Origin: Sulfurovum sp. | GTDB taxonomy: Bacteria > Campylobacterota > Campylobacteria > Campylobacterales > Sulfurovaceae | DNA length: 47,200 nt | Direction: 5' to 3' | Assembly: GCA_002733215.1 (NCBI GenBank) | Contig: NVUY01000004.1 | Span: 75,839 to 123,038 of the forward strand | Part shown: positions 8,190 through 16,152 of the stretch, piece after piece | How the letters are laid out: each line of letters opens with the position of its first letter | Position numbering within the stretch: the first letter of the stretch is position 1 | The notes under the pieces: generated by a model | The model's input: only the letters and a program-made list of their open reading frames with translations | Databases searched by the model: none | What the model was told of the DNA's origin: nothing | Position numbers and translations under genes: made by a program

Positions 8190-8414
8190 ATGTTACATGA
8201 ATACAAAGAAGAGATCCACGAATTAAAACTAAGCAATGCACACTTTGCCAAAGTTTTTGAAAAGCACAATGACCTTGACCAAAAAATAGAAGATGCAGAA
8301 GCAGACCGTGTTATTTTGACAGATGTCGAACTTGAAGTACTCAAGAAAGAAAAACTTCTTTTAAAAGACGAAGCATACAAAATGATCCTGGACTACAAAA
8401 AAGCTCAGGCATAA
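8190..8414 (+). CDS. DUF465 (YdcH-like) small coiled-coil protein
   Basis: A 74-residue, charged, entirely helical protein. The pattern HEYKEEIHELKLSNAHFAKV, then HNDLDQKI and the closing LKKEKLLLKDEAYKMI, is typical of the YdcH/DUF465 family. Those proteins form short antiparallel coiled coils whose cellular role is not established. It has AGGAA seven bases before the ATG and its own -10 box. It stands alone between argJ and dbpA. Confidence 0.8.
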   Translation: MLHEYKEEIHELKLSNAHFAKVFEKHNDLDQKIEDAEADRVILTDVELEVLKKEKLLLKDEAYKMILDYKKAQA

Positions 8415-8433
8415 GCTCAGTTTTTAACTCTAT

Positions 8434-8452
8434 TATGGGCTTTCTGCCCATA
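8434..8452 (+). terminator. perfect 7-bp hairpin after the DUF465 gene
   Basis: TATGGGC and GCCCATA pair around TTTCT, 20 bases past the stop. The usual T-run is missing (CATTAATATTC follows), so it may be a weak terminator or an mRNA 3'-end stabiliser. Confidence 0.45.
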
Positions 8453-8469
8453 CATTAATATTCTTGCCC

Positions 8470-8475
8470 TATAAT
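8470..8475 (+). promoter_or_regulatory. predicted -10 box ahead of dbpA
   Basis: TATAAT with a predicted start near 8482. That places the short ORF at 8502 about 20 bases into the transcript, ahead of the helicase. Confidence 0.5.
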
Positions 8476-8501
8476 ATCTTTAACAAACTTATAGGATACC
8501 C

Positions 8502-8552
8502 ATGAAATTACTATCACTCGCACTACTTACAACATTATTTCAAGTAAAGTAA
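8502..8552 (+). CDS. 16-residue leader-like ORF before dbpA
   Basis: The ATG at 8502 opens MKLLSLALLTTLFQVK and stops at TAA 8550-8552, one base before the helicase ATG. It has its own ribosome-like site (TAGGAT, spacing 5) and an upstream -10 box. The peptide resembles the start of a secretion signal, so it may be a relic of a lost exported-protein gene or a leader that couples translation into dbpA, which itself lacks a good ribosome site. Whether it is translated is unknown. Confidence 0.35.
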   Translation: MKLLSLALLTTLFQVK

Positions 8553-8553
8553 T

Positions 8554-9915
8554 ATGGCAAAATTTAATACCATTAAAGAGATCCCTGACGCTCTTTTAAA
8601 CACTTTAGATACCATGGGCTTTACCTCCATGAGTGAGATACAGGAAAAAGCTATTGATCCCATTTTGGATGAGCGTGATATTTTGGCACAGTCTAAAACA
8701 GGCTCAGGTAAAACCCTGGCTTTTGGTCTTCCCTGCATCATGCGTACAAACACAAAGAACTATAAGCCTCAAACCATTATCATTACCCCTACGAGAGAGT
8801 TGGCAGAACAAATAGCAGTTGAACTCCGTAAGATTGCAGCGTATAAACCAAACCTGAAAATACTCACACTTTATGGAGGTGTACCACTCCGTGCACAAGC
8901 AGAATCATTGGCTAAAGGTGCACATATACTCATAGGTACACCGGGACGCATACAAGATCACCTCGCCAAAGAAACACTGACACTTGAGAGTATCAAAACA
9001 CTTGTATTGGATGAAGCAGATCGTATGCTCGATATGGGCTTTTATGATGAGATAGTCAAAATAGGTTCCAATATGCCAAGAGCCAAGCAGACCTTACTCT
9101 TTTCTGCCACCTTTCCGGAAAAGATTGAAAAACTGGCAAAAGCACTTCTCAAACAACCCCTTACGATCAAAGTAGATACCCTTATAGAATCTGCCAAGAT
9201 CAATGAGATCGTGTATGAGACTTCTGATAAAGTCAATACACTCACTAAACTTATACAATCATATAAACCAGAGTCACTTCTTATTTTTTGTAACACTAAA
9301 GCTGAAGTGATCTCACTCACAGATACTTTGGCACTACGTGGACATTCAGTGATAGACATACATGGTGACCTGGACCAAAGAGACCGCAATGAATCTGTCA
9401 TTGCTTTTTCAAATGCTTCCAAACGTATCCTGGTAGCAACAGATGTCGCCTCACGTGGACTGGATATAAAAAATATCGAAGTGGTTATCAACTATGACTT
9501 ACCTTTTGAACAGGAGATCTACACCCATCGCATAGGACGCACAGGGCGTGCTGATGCCACAGGTACTGCATTGTCTCTGTTTACAGCTAATGATAGAGAA
9601 AAATGCTCTTATATTCTTTCTAAGGCGGAAAAGAAAGAGATGAAGGATCTACGTGTAGATGCCAGGTTTAAAATGATCTCTGAGTATGATACTCTCTGTC
9701 TTAATGGCGGTAAAAAAACCAAACTGCGTGCAGGTGATATATTGGGGACCTTCTGTAAAGAGATAAGCATAGATCCTAAAATGATCGGGAAGATAAACAT
9801 TACAGATACAAAATCGTACGTAGCCCTGCATCATACGGTGATAGATAAGGTGTTTAAAGCGTTAAAAAAAACAACGATCAAGAAGAAGAAGTATATCAGT
9901 TGGATACTAAACTAG
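8554..9915 (+). CDS. dbpA: ATP-dependent RNA helicase, DbpA-like
   Basis: A DEAD-box RNA helicase of 453 residues with all core motifs: the Q-motif region ending SEIQ (30), motif I SKTGSGKT (47-54), PTRELAEQ (79-86), TPGR (129-132), DEAD (153-156), SAT (184-186), ATDVASRGLD (295-304) and HRIGRTGR (325-332). The C-terminal domain (about 380-450) contains LCLNGGKKTKLRAGDILGTF and KSYVALH, matching the DbpA RNA-binding domain. In E. coli this domain binds hairpin 92 of 23S rRNA, so a role in 50S assembly is likely. Its stop overlaps the convergent DedA-gene stop. Confidence 0.9.
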   Translation: MAKFNTIKEIPDALLNTLDTMGFTSMSEIQEKAIDPILDERDILAQSKTGSGKTLAFGLPCIMRTNTKNYKPQTIIITPTRELAEQIAVELRKIAAYKPNLKILTLYGGVPLRAQAESLAKGAHILIGTPGRIQDHLAKETLTLESIKTLVLDEADRMLDMGFYDEIVKIGSNMPRAKQTLLFSATFPEKIEKLAKALLKQPLTIKVDTLIESAKINEIVYETSDKVNTLTKLIQSYKPESLLIFCNTKAEVISLTDTLALRGHSVIDIHGDLDQRDRNESVIAFSNASKRILVATDVASRGLDIKNIEVVINYDLPFEQEIYTHRIGRTGRADATGTALSLFTANDREKCSYILSKAEKKEMKDLRVDARFKMISEYDTLCLNGGKKTKLRAGDILGTFCKEISIDPKMIGKINITDTKSYVALHHTVIDKVFKALKKTTIKKKKYISWILN

Positions 9916-10526
9916 TCTTCCAATATCTCTTTTCTTCTTTTGTTTCTCACAATATAAAAAATGGTGATGAATATCACGGAAATAAGTGTGATCACTGTGG
10001 CAGTCTGGAGGTATTCAGAAATGAGTTCTTCATTTGAACCCAGTAAATACCCCAATGCCACCAGAATGATCACCCAGATCCCTGCGCCCAATGCTGAGTA
10101 AAAAGCGAAGGTAGCGATATTCATACGTGCAAGTCCGGCAGGAAGGGAGATGAGTTGGCGTATACCGGGAATGAGTCTTCCGTTAAAGGTAGAGAGTTCT
10201 CCATGTTTAAGGAAGAAAGCTTCCAGTTTATCCAGGGTTTCTTCTTTGATGAAAAAGTATTTACCATAACGTAAAATAAACGATCTTCCAAAATGCATCG
10301 CCAGGTAATAGTTAAAAAGTGCTCCACCCACAGAACCCGCGATGCCTGTCAGTACCACAAGATACACATTCATTTCGCCCTTATAGGCCAAGTAACCTGC
10401 AGGTATCATAATGATCTCGCTGGGGAAGGGGAAAAAAGTGCTTTCAAGAAACATCAGAAGAAAGATGCCCCAGTAACCCATGTCTCCAATGTAGGAGACG
10501 ATGGTGTTAGCAATATCATGTATCAT
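9912..10526 (-). CDS. DedA-family membrane protein
   Basis: A 204-residue inner-membrane protein of the DedA/SNARE-associated family, with hydrophobic segments near 18-45, 52-75, 137-162 and 174-194. Family motifs are LESTFFPFPSE (27-37, acidic Glu28) and NGRLIPGIRQLISLPAG (115-131) with conserved arginines. DedA proteins are linked to proton-dependent lipid or undecaprenyl-phosphate flipping and envelope homeostasis; the substrate here is unknown. The start is 14 bases past the accA stop, so it is probably the last gene of the acpP-fabF-accA operon. Its TAG overlaps the dbpA TAG on the other strand. Confidence 0.9.
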   Translation of the reverse strand: MIHDIANTIVSYIGDMGYWGIFLLMFLESTFFPFPSEIIMIPAGYLAYKGEMNVYLVVLTGIAGSVGGALFNYYLAMHFGRSFILRYGKYFFIKEETLDKLEAFFLKHGELSTFNGRLIPGIRQLISLPAGLARMNIATFAFYSALGAGIWVIILVALGYLLGSNEELISEYLQTATVITLISVIFITIFYIVRNKRRKEILED

Positions 10527-10540
10527 AAATAAATGACCTT

Positions 10541-11476
10541 TTATTCAGTATATGCGCCGACAGAAGTCAGTCTTTTGTAACGTTGCTCAAGTAACTCATC
10601 TTCAGAAAGTTCTCTAAGCGCTTTTAGACTATCTAAGTAATACCGTTTTAACACTTCTGCCGCTGTTTGTTTGTCACGATGTGCCCCAATAAGAGGTTCG
10701 TCCAGTACATCATCTACAAGGCCGTGTGATAACAAATCATCCGGTGTGATCTTAAGTGCTTTCGTTGCTGCTTCTACTTTCGTAGGATCATTCCATAAAA
10801 TAGCTGAACACCCTTCCGGTGAGATCACGGCAAAGACAGAATAACGCATCATGGCAAGTTTATCAGCCACACCAATGGCAAGTGCCCCACCAGAACCACC
10901 TTCACCAATAACAACAGAAATAAGCGGTACTTTCACAGCAGCAAATTCAAAAAGATTTTTAGCGATAGCCTCGCTCTGCCCTCTCTCTTCTGCTCCAAGA
11001 CCCGGGTATGCACCCGGAGTGTCTATGAGCATCAGTACCGGAATATCAAACTTTTCTGCCATTTTGACTGCACGCAGTGCTTTTCTGTACCCTTCAGGGT
11101 TTGGCATACCAAAGTTTCTTTTGATCTTGTTTTTGACACCACGCCCTTTTTGTTCACCGATAAGCATCGTCTTTTTACCACCGATCCAACCGATGTAACA
11201 TAAAATAGCAGGGTCATCTCTAAATGCACGGTCTCCGTGAATTTCATACGCACCATCCATTAAAAGTTTGATGTAGTCCAAAGAATACGGTCTGTCCGGA
11301 TGACGTGCGAGTTGAAGCTTCTGAAAATCAGAAAGAGAGCCAAAAGTCTTTTGTACCTCTTTCCCCAATTCATTCTGATATTTATTTACCGCATCAAAAT
11401 TAGCAATGGCATGTGCAGATACGATCTCTTCCTGTATCTTTTCAATTTTGTTCTCAAAATCTAAATAAGTTGCCAT
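10541..11476 (-). CDS. accA: acetyl-CoA carboxylase carboxyltransferase subunit alpha
   Basis: With AccD it transfers carboxyl from biotin on AccB to acetyl-CoA, the first step of fatty acid synthesis. The 311-residue length is normal. A helical N-terminus (1-48) precedes the crotonase-like fold with GEQKGRG (107-113), [14 protein letters not shown] (122-135), IDTPGAYPG (151-159) and [12 protein letters not shown] (191-202). The ATG has AAGGA upstream and lies 10 bases after the fabF stop, so it is cotranscribed with fabF. No accD is present here; in E. coli too it is unlinked. Confidence 0.97.
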   Translation of the reverse strand: MATYLDFENKIEKIQEEIVSAHAIANFDAVNKYQNELGKEVQKTFGSLSDFQKLQLARHPDRPYSLDYIKLLMDGAYEIHGDRAFRDDPAILCYIGWIGGKKTMLIGEQKGRGVKNKIKRNFGMPNPEGYRKALRAVKMAEKFDIPVLMLIDTPGAYPGLGAEERGQSEAIAKNLFEFAAVKVPLISVVIGEGGSGGALAIGVADKLAMMRYSVFAVISPEGCSAILWNDPTKVEAATKALKITPDDLLSHGLVDDVLDEPLIGAHRDKQTAAEVLKRYYLDSLKALRELSEDELLEQRYKRLTSVGAYTE

Positions 11477-11486
11477 ACATCAATCC

Positions 11487-12704
11487 TTATATTTTCTTAA
11501 AGATAACTACGCCGTTTGTACCGCCAAAACCAAATGAATTAGACATAGTGATATTGAGATCCGCTTTTCTGGCTCCGGTTGTGATGTAATCCAGATCACA
11601 ATTTTCATCGGGTGTCGTATAGTTGATCGTAGGAGGAAGCACACCATCCCTCATCGCCATCAGGCAAACTACTGCTTCTATAGCACCTGCTGCACCAAGG
11701 CAGTGACCCAGCTGACCTTTGATGGAAGAGACAGGAGGACAGTTGTCTTTTCCTCCAAACAGCTCTTTAAGCGCTGCTGTTTCATTTTTATCATTGACCG
11801 GAGTGGAAGTACCATGCGCATTGACATAATCTACTTTTGGCTCACCTGCCATTTTATAAGCACCTTTCATCGCACGAAGAGGGCCATCCATGGTGGGTGT
11901 GGTAATGTGGTTTGCATCACCACTTTCTCCAAAACCGATAAGCTCACCATAGATCCTTGCACCACGCGCAACGGCATCCTCATAACTTTCCAGGATCAGA
12001 GCGCCGGCACCCTCACCCATCACAAAACCGTCACGGTCTGCATCAAAGGGTCTTGAAGCGGTTTGAGGATCATCATTTCTGGTAGAAAGTGCTTTCATCG
12101 CAGCAAATCCGCCTATGCCTACAGGACAGATAGCTGATTCTGCTCCAACCACAAGCATCTTGTCAGCTGTTCCGACCATAATGCTCTTTGCTGCTTCACC
12201 AATGGCATGTGTACCTGCAGCACAGGCAGTGACAGAGGAGAGGTTCGGTCCTTTAAGTCCCTGATAAATTGAGATAAATCCACCCAGCATATTGACAAGA
12301 GAAGAAGGAATGAAGAATGGAGAGATTCTTCTTGGTCCTCTAGTATTACATACGACTGAATTTTTTTCAATAGTTCGTAATCCGCCTATACCTGATGCAG
12401 AAGCCACACCAAATCTCTCCATATCTACGTCTTCAGGAAGATTTGCATCTTCCATTGCTTCTGCAGCAGCTTTAAGCCCAAGTTGTATAAATCTGTCTGC
12501 CTTTTTGACTTCTTTGGCATCCAGTACAGAAAGTGGATCAAAATCTCTGACCTCTCCCGCAATCCTTACGGCATGCTTATCCGTATCAAACAGTTCGATA
12601 GCATTAATACCGCATTTTCCATCGATGATCGCAGAAAATGCACTTTCTTTGTCTAGTCCTAGAGCATTTATCATCCCTAACCCTGTCACTACAACTCTTT
12701 TCAC
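11487..12704 (-). CDS. fabF: beta-ketoacyl-ACP synthase II
   Basis: The elongation condensing enzyme of type II fatty acid synthesis, 405 residues. The catalytic triad is complete: Cys161 in VTACAAGTHA, His297 in NAHGTSTPVND and His334 in KGQLGHCLGAAG. The C-terminus SNSFGFGGTNGVV is typical. The start codon is GTG (12702-12704) with AGGAGAG six bases upstream, clearly better than later candidates. It follows acpP after an 85-base spacer holding two hairpins and precedes accA by ten bases. Confidence 0.96.
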   Translation of the reverse strand: MKRVVVTGLGMINALGLDKESAFSAIIDGKCGINAIELFDTDKHAVRIAGEVRDFDPLSVLDAKEVKKADRFIQLGLKAAAEAMEDANLPEDVDMERFGVASASGIGGLRTIEKNSVVCNTRGPRRISPFFIPSSLVNMLGGFISIYQGLKGPNLSSVTACAAGTHAIGEAAKSIMVGTADKMLVVGAESAICPVGIGGFAAMKALSTRNDDPQTASRPFDADRDGFVMGEGAGALILESYEDAVARGARIYGELIGFGESGDANHITTPTMDGPLRAMKGAYKMAGEPKVDYVNAHGTSTPVNDKNETAALKELFGGKDNCPPVSSIKGQLGHCLGAAGAIEAVVCLMAMRDGVLPPTINYTTPDENCDLDYITTGARKADLNITMSNSFGFGGTNGVVIFKKI

Positions 12705-12721
12705 TGGCTCTCCTAGCTAAC

Positions 12722-12764
12722 TAAAATATATATGAATATTAAAAAAACACTCATATATATTTTA
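12722..12764. repeat. AT-rich inverted repeat in the acpP-fabF spacer
   Basis: TAAAATATATATGA (12722-12735) and TCATATATATTTTA (12751-12764) are perfect 14-base inverted copies around 15 bases. In the acpP transcript this forms a long AU hairpin just before the fabF ribosome site. It could set acpP/fabF stoichiometry by partial termination or mRNA protection. Confidence 0.6.
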
Positions 12765-12769
12765 TACTA

Positions 12770-12783
12770 TTCCCCGAAGGGAA
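12770..12783 (-). promoter_or_regulatory. TTCG-tetraloop hairpin after acpP
   Basis: On the minus strand it reads TTCCC-TTCG-GGGAA, six bases past the acpP stop. UUCG closed by C-G is an exceptionally stable RNA tetraloop. No T-run follows, so it fits a 3'-end stabiliser or processing site better than an intrinsic terminator. Confidence 0.6.
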
Positions 12784-12789
12784 CTCAAC

Positions 12790-13017
12790 TTACACTTTTT
12801 CGATAAATTTGATCGCGTCAGATACAGTTGCAATAGCTTCTGCCTGATCATCAGGAATTTCGATATCGAATTTCTCTTCAAGTGCCATTACCAGCTCAAC
12901 AACATCAAGACTGTCAGCTCCAAGATCCTCTACAAATTTAGACTCTTCCTTAACCTCATCCGGGCTCACGTTCAGTTGCTCTACAACTACTTCTTTTACA
13001 TCATCAAATAATGCCAT
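12790..13017 (-). CDS. acpP: acyl carrier protein
   Basis: Carries growing acyl chains on a phosphopantetheine arm during fatty acid synthesis. It is a 75-residue acidic four-helix protein. The attachment serine is Ser36 in [10 protein letters not shown], and the second helical half includes [13 protein letters not shown]. The ATG has AAGGAG upstream and a -10 box is visible. It heads the operon with fabF and accA; fabG, often adjacent in other phyla, lies 13 kb away past the accessory block. Confidence 0.98.
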   Translation of the reverse strand: MALFDDVKEVVVEQLNVSPDEVKEESKFVEDLGADSLDVVELVMALEEKFDIEIPDDQAEAIATVSDAIKFIEKV

Positions 13018-13051
13018 TGACTACTCCTTAAGTTTGTTAAAAATACGCCTA

Positions 13052-13057
13052 AGTATA
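13052..13057 (-). promoter_or_regulatory. predicted -10 box for acpP-fabF-accA
   Basis: TATACT read on the minus strand predicts a start near 13045 and a leader of about 28 bases with AAGGAG. The rest of the 216-base gap (13018-13233) is AT-rich and holds only a weak imperfect hairpin near 13192-13215 that might end the receptor transcript. Confidence 0.45.
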
Positions 13058-13233
13058 ACTAAAAAAGCATAAAAATCTTATATTTTTACTAATAATCCGT
13101 GTTTGTCTATAAAGAAATATTGGTTTTGCGTAAAAAGAAGGTAGAAAAGAGTCTCTAAAAGCAGGATAAGCCTCATCTAAAGTGTAAGATAATCAACACA
13201 TGACATAATGCCATGTATCAATATATTGTGTGA

Positions 13234-15288
13234 TTAAAATTTATATTTAATATTGGTGTAAACGTAACGTCCCGGTTCATTCATCAACATAACTTCATTT
13301 CCCGGTACTGAAAGCAGGATCAGATCATTATATGTATTTGACACCGCATAGGTATTATCGAACACATTATCTACACCCACCATGATTTCAAAGCCTGTTC
13401 CAAACGCTTTGGTAGCCTTTAAGTTGAGTATACCATAGCCGGCTAACTCCTGCTCACCGTTTTCATAGTCAAAATCATCCCATCTGTCAGCAGCGACTAC
13501 TTCAGCCCTGAATGCCAGGCTGCTGTCATAGTCATAATTCATGGCTGCATTGACTTTAAAAGGCGCGATCTCCGGCATATCTTTGCCTATTTGTCCTCTA
13601 AGCGGATCATCTTTTCTCCCTTTTTGATATGCCATTCCATAATCAAAATAGAGTGCCGAAGTCGCAACATAGGTACCACTTAGTTCAAACCCGTATATTT
13701 TTGCATCCACGTTTTCATACGCATACATAGCAGCGCCCATCATATTGACATTGCTTGCATTATAGGCGATATAATCATTCAGTTTAGAATAAAACACTTT
13801 GGCTTTCAAGCTTGCATTTTCAAACTGTTTTTCAACGCTTATATCCACTTCGTAGTTAACCGTATTGTCCAGGTCAGGTGTCCCTACAGAGTTACCCATC
13901 GCACCTATCCAGTAAAGTTCTTTGGCATCCGGTACTCTTGATGACTTACCAATCCCTGCAAAATACTTTGTACTGGCATCCGCATGATAGGTTCCCAAAA
14001 TATACCCGTTGAGTTCATCATAATCATTTGACTGCTGTCTGGGATTGTCAGATGTGATTCTTGTATCATCGTAGCGAAGACCCATATCAAGTACAAACTT
14101 GTCCATGGTCACTTTATCTTCAAGGAAAAAAGCAGCATTTTTGGTATCGACATCCCAGATACTGTGGAATTTTGCCGGAGGTAAAGGCATATTATTTTTA
14201 TAATACCCGCCATCCCAGTTTCTCTTAGTGTAATCCAAACCGACAGTGACTGTATGATTATCCAAATCAAAACTGTTCTTGATCTTGGCACCGTTCATCT
14301 GTGTCGTTAAAGCATGCGTCATGAACATTTTCTGAATACCTGGCATCATAGGATTGCTGTCAACAGTCGCAGATTTACGATACAGTGTTGACATCGGATG
14401 ATCTACATCAGATTCATAGACCTGTACATATAACTCTTTTGAATACTCTCCCAGATCTGTGGCTATGTACTCCATATTATAAATATTTGAATCATCAGAA
14501 AGTGCATCCATTTTAGAAGAAGGATAAAGGATATCATCAGATCTGTTACCTGTGTAACTTAATCTCAATTCCTGATTATCTGTGATATTCCAAAACATTT
14601 TTCCCATGATAGTCTTTTTTGAAAAAGCATCCATATCTCTGTGGATATCCTGATACTGGGCTAAAGGAGAAACCAGTCCCTTGGCAATATTTCTGTCGAT
14701 CTGTCCGGCAAAGTCATCACCATTCCCATCTTTATACTGCCCGCCTTTTTCAGTAGAACCTGTCAGTAAAAATCTTAAGTTATCTGTCCCGCCTGTGATG
14801 CTAAATGCCGCTTTCTTATAATCCCAGCTTCCAAACCCTACATTTACTTCTCCCTGAACCTCTTCTTGAGGTTTAAGTGTATGCACTTTAATATCGGCAG
14901 AAAGTACACCAAAATCTTCTACGTTGAATGGTCCCTCATTGATCTCTATATAATCTATATTGTTTGTCAATACGTGAGAAATTGGAGGATCCATTCTATT
15001 TGGACAGGCACCATATATTTTGGCACCGTCTATGCTTACATTGATGTTATCTTTTCTTTGTCCTCTGACAAGAATATCATTGGCAATACCGGATCTTCTG
15101 CTCAATGATACATTCGCCGACTGCTTAAAAAGTGCTTCAGCGAGATCTGCTGACTTGATGTCCTTCCCGGAAACATCTTCAATGATCTCACTCCCTACCT
15201 GTGTCTCTACGTTTATCGTTTCCAACTCCACTTCGGCAGCTTGTATCCATAAGGTACATGCCAAAGAGAGGTAAATTGCCTTGTTCAT
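13234..15288 (-). CDS. TonB-dependent receptor, OprC/NosA-like copper type
   Basis: An outer-membrane gated barrel of 684 residues. It has a signal peptide (about 1-18, ending WIQAA), a candidate TonB box (ETINVE, 23-28), a plug domain (about 35-140 with DILVRGQR and SIDGAKIYG), and a barrel ending in the sorting signal YVYTNIKYKF. The plug has CPNRM, a CxxxM motif (Cys95, Met99), followed by DPP, and a barrel loop has HPM, an HxM motif (His297, Met299). Together these match the CxxxM/HxM copper site described for OprC of Pseudomonas. Copper import, perhaps for a copper enzyme such as nitrous oxide reductase, is therefore likely but unproven. The ATG has AGGAGAG upstream, and tonB ends 60 bases ahead. 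Confidence 0.85.
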   Translation of the reverse strand: MNKAIYLSLACTLWIQAAEVELETINVETQVGSEIIEDVSGKDIKSADLAEALFKQSANVSLSRRSGIANDILVRGQRKDNINVSIDGAKIYGACPNRMDPPISHVLTNNIDYIEINEGPFNVEDFGVLSADIKVHTLKPQEEVQGEVNVGFGSWDYKKAAFSITGGTDNLRFLLTGSTEKGGQYKDGNGDDFAGQIDRNIAKGLVSPLAQYQDIHRDMDAFSKKTIMGKMFWNITDNQELRLSYTGNRSDDILYPSSKMDALSDDSNIYNMEYIATDLGEYSKELYVQVYESDVDHPMSTLYRKSATVDSNPMMPGIQKMFMTHALTTQMNGAKIKNSFDLDNHTVTVGLDYTKRNWDGGYYKNNMPLPPAKFHSIWDVDTKNAAFFLEDKVTMDKFVLDMGLRYDDTRITSDNPRQQSNDYDELNGYILGTYHADASTKYFAGIGKSSRVPDAKELYWIGAMGNSVGTPDLDNTVNYEVDISVEKQFENASLKAKVFYSKLNDYIAYNASNVNMMGAAMYAYENVDAKIYGFELSGTYVATSALYFDYGMAYQKGRKDDPLRGQIGKDMPEIAPFKVNAAMNYDYDSSLAFRAEVVAADRWDDFDYENGEQELAGYGILNLKATKAFGTGFEIMVGVDNVFDNTYAVSNTYNDLILLSVPGNEVMLMNEPGRYVYTNIKYKF

Positions 15289-15308
15289 ATTACTCTCCTA
15301 AAATAATT

Positions 15309-15348
15309 TGTATAATTCTAGAAGATTAGTGTTAATTATGTGTTAATT
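15309..15348 (-). promoter_or_regulatory. candidate receptor promoter and operator
   Basis: The 60-base tonB-receptor gap holds TATACA (minus strand, 15309-15314) as a possible -10. Just upstream of it are two direct copies of TGTTAATT (plus-strand reading, 15330-15337 and 15341-15348), 11 bases apart. That is one helical turn, as expected for a regulator bound to one face. Confidence 0.35.
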
Positions 15349-16074
15349 TTATCTAATTTGATAGCGTAAAGTAAGATTGATATTTTTAGGTAAAGAGATA
15401 GGGGATTTTTTTGCATTGACAGGAAAAGCACTTTTGACGGCTTTCCGGGCAGAAGTATGAAATATTTTGGGACCTTTCACAGAGATATTCCCTACTTTCC
15501 CGGAGCGCAAAATGGTAAATTTTACCTTCACAGACCCTTGCATTCTTCTTTTTTTTGCAATCCGGGGGTAAGACTTATACTTATCTATCTTTGCTCTGAT
15601 ATTGGCAAGAAAACGATTTTTTTCTGCTTTGCTGCTTTTTGATCGGGTTGAATAAACACTTTTTTTGACTCTCTTTTGTTTAACTCTTTTCTTTTTGGTT
15701 TTCTTCTTTACCTTAGGTTTCTTTTTCACTTCTTTCACCACAGGTTTGGGGGTGATCTTTTGTACTATAGGCTCAGGAATCACCTCTTCTTTAATTTCAG
15801 GTTCTTTTTCCGGCAGGGGTTCTTCGATGATCTCAGGTTCGATCACCGGCTCTTCTTCCTCTAGCGGTTCCTCTTCAACTACCGGTTTTTCCGGCTCTTC
15901 TATAGGGGGGAGCACTTCCGGAACAAAATCAGATAAAGCCATTTTGATCGTTTTTTCTTCTGATTTTTGTGCGGCAACAAGCATCTGCTGTTCCAGATAC
16001 AAAAAGAATCCTGCGATAGATAAATAGATGAGTGTGGTGCTAAAATAAGAGATAAAGTGACGATTTTTTAGCAT
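15349..16074 (-). CDS. tonB: TonB energy-transducing protein
   Basis: Couples the inner-membrane proton gradient to outer-membrane receptors across the periplasm. It has a short cytoplasmic N-terminus, one signal anchor (about 10-27), and a Pro/Glu-rich region (about 50-110). A very Lys-rich stretch (about 117-142) follows, then a C-terminal TonB domain (about 163-241) with YPRIAKKRRMQGSVKVKFTI. The 241-residue length is typical. The segment from Pro/Glu to Lys is strongly charge-polarised. No exbB or exbD is present in the window, so it must use a distant set. It lies directly before the copper-type receptor, which is probably its partner. The ATG has only a weak ribosome site. Confidence 0.9.
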   Translation of the reverse strand: MLKNRHFISYFSTTLIYLSIAGFFLYLEQQMLVAAQKSEEKTIKMALSDFVPEVLPPIEEPEKPVVEEEPLEEEEPVIEPEIIEEPLPEKEPEIKEEVIPEPIVQKITPKPVVKEVKKKPKVKKKTKKKRVKQKRVKKSVYSTRSKSSKAEKNRFLANIRAKIDKYKSYPRIAKKRRMQGSVKVKFTILRSGKVGNISVKGPKIFHTSARKAVKSAFPVNAKKSPISLPKNINLTLRYQIR

Positions 16075-16152
16075 AAAGGTCTTTTTTGGGGTGTATTATG
16101 ACGGAAAAACGTTAAGGAAATGATAAAAAGAATAAAAACCGCACCCATTAAG

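Noticed and set aside
13018-13233. A small gene or RNA between acpP and the receptor
   Set aside because: Only AT-rich sequence, one -10 box for acpP and a weak imperfect hairpin were seen; no frame with a ribosome site.
15665-16027. A plus-strand frame rich in Ser, Gly and Phe opposite tonB
   Set aside because: It is the complement of the Pro/Glu/Lys-rich TonB linker; its low-complexity sequence is a by-product of that codon pattern.
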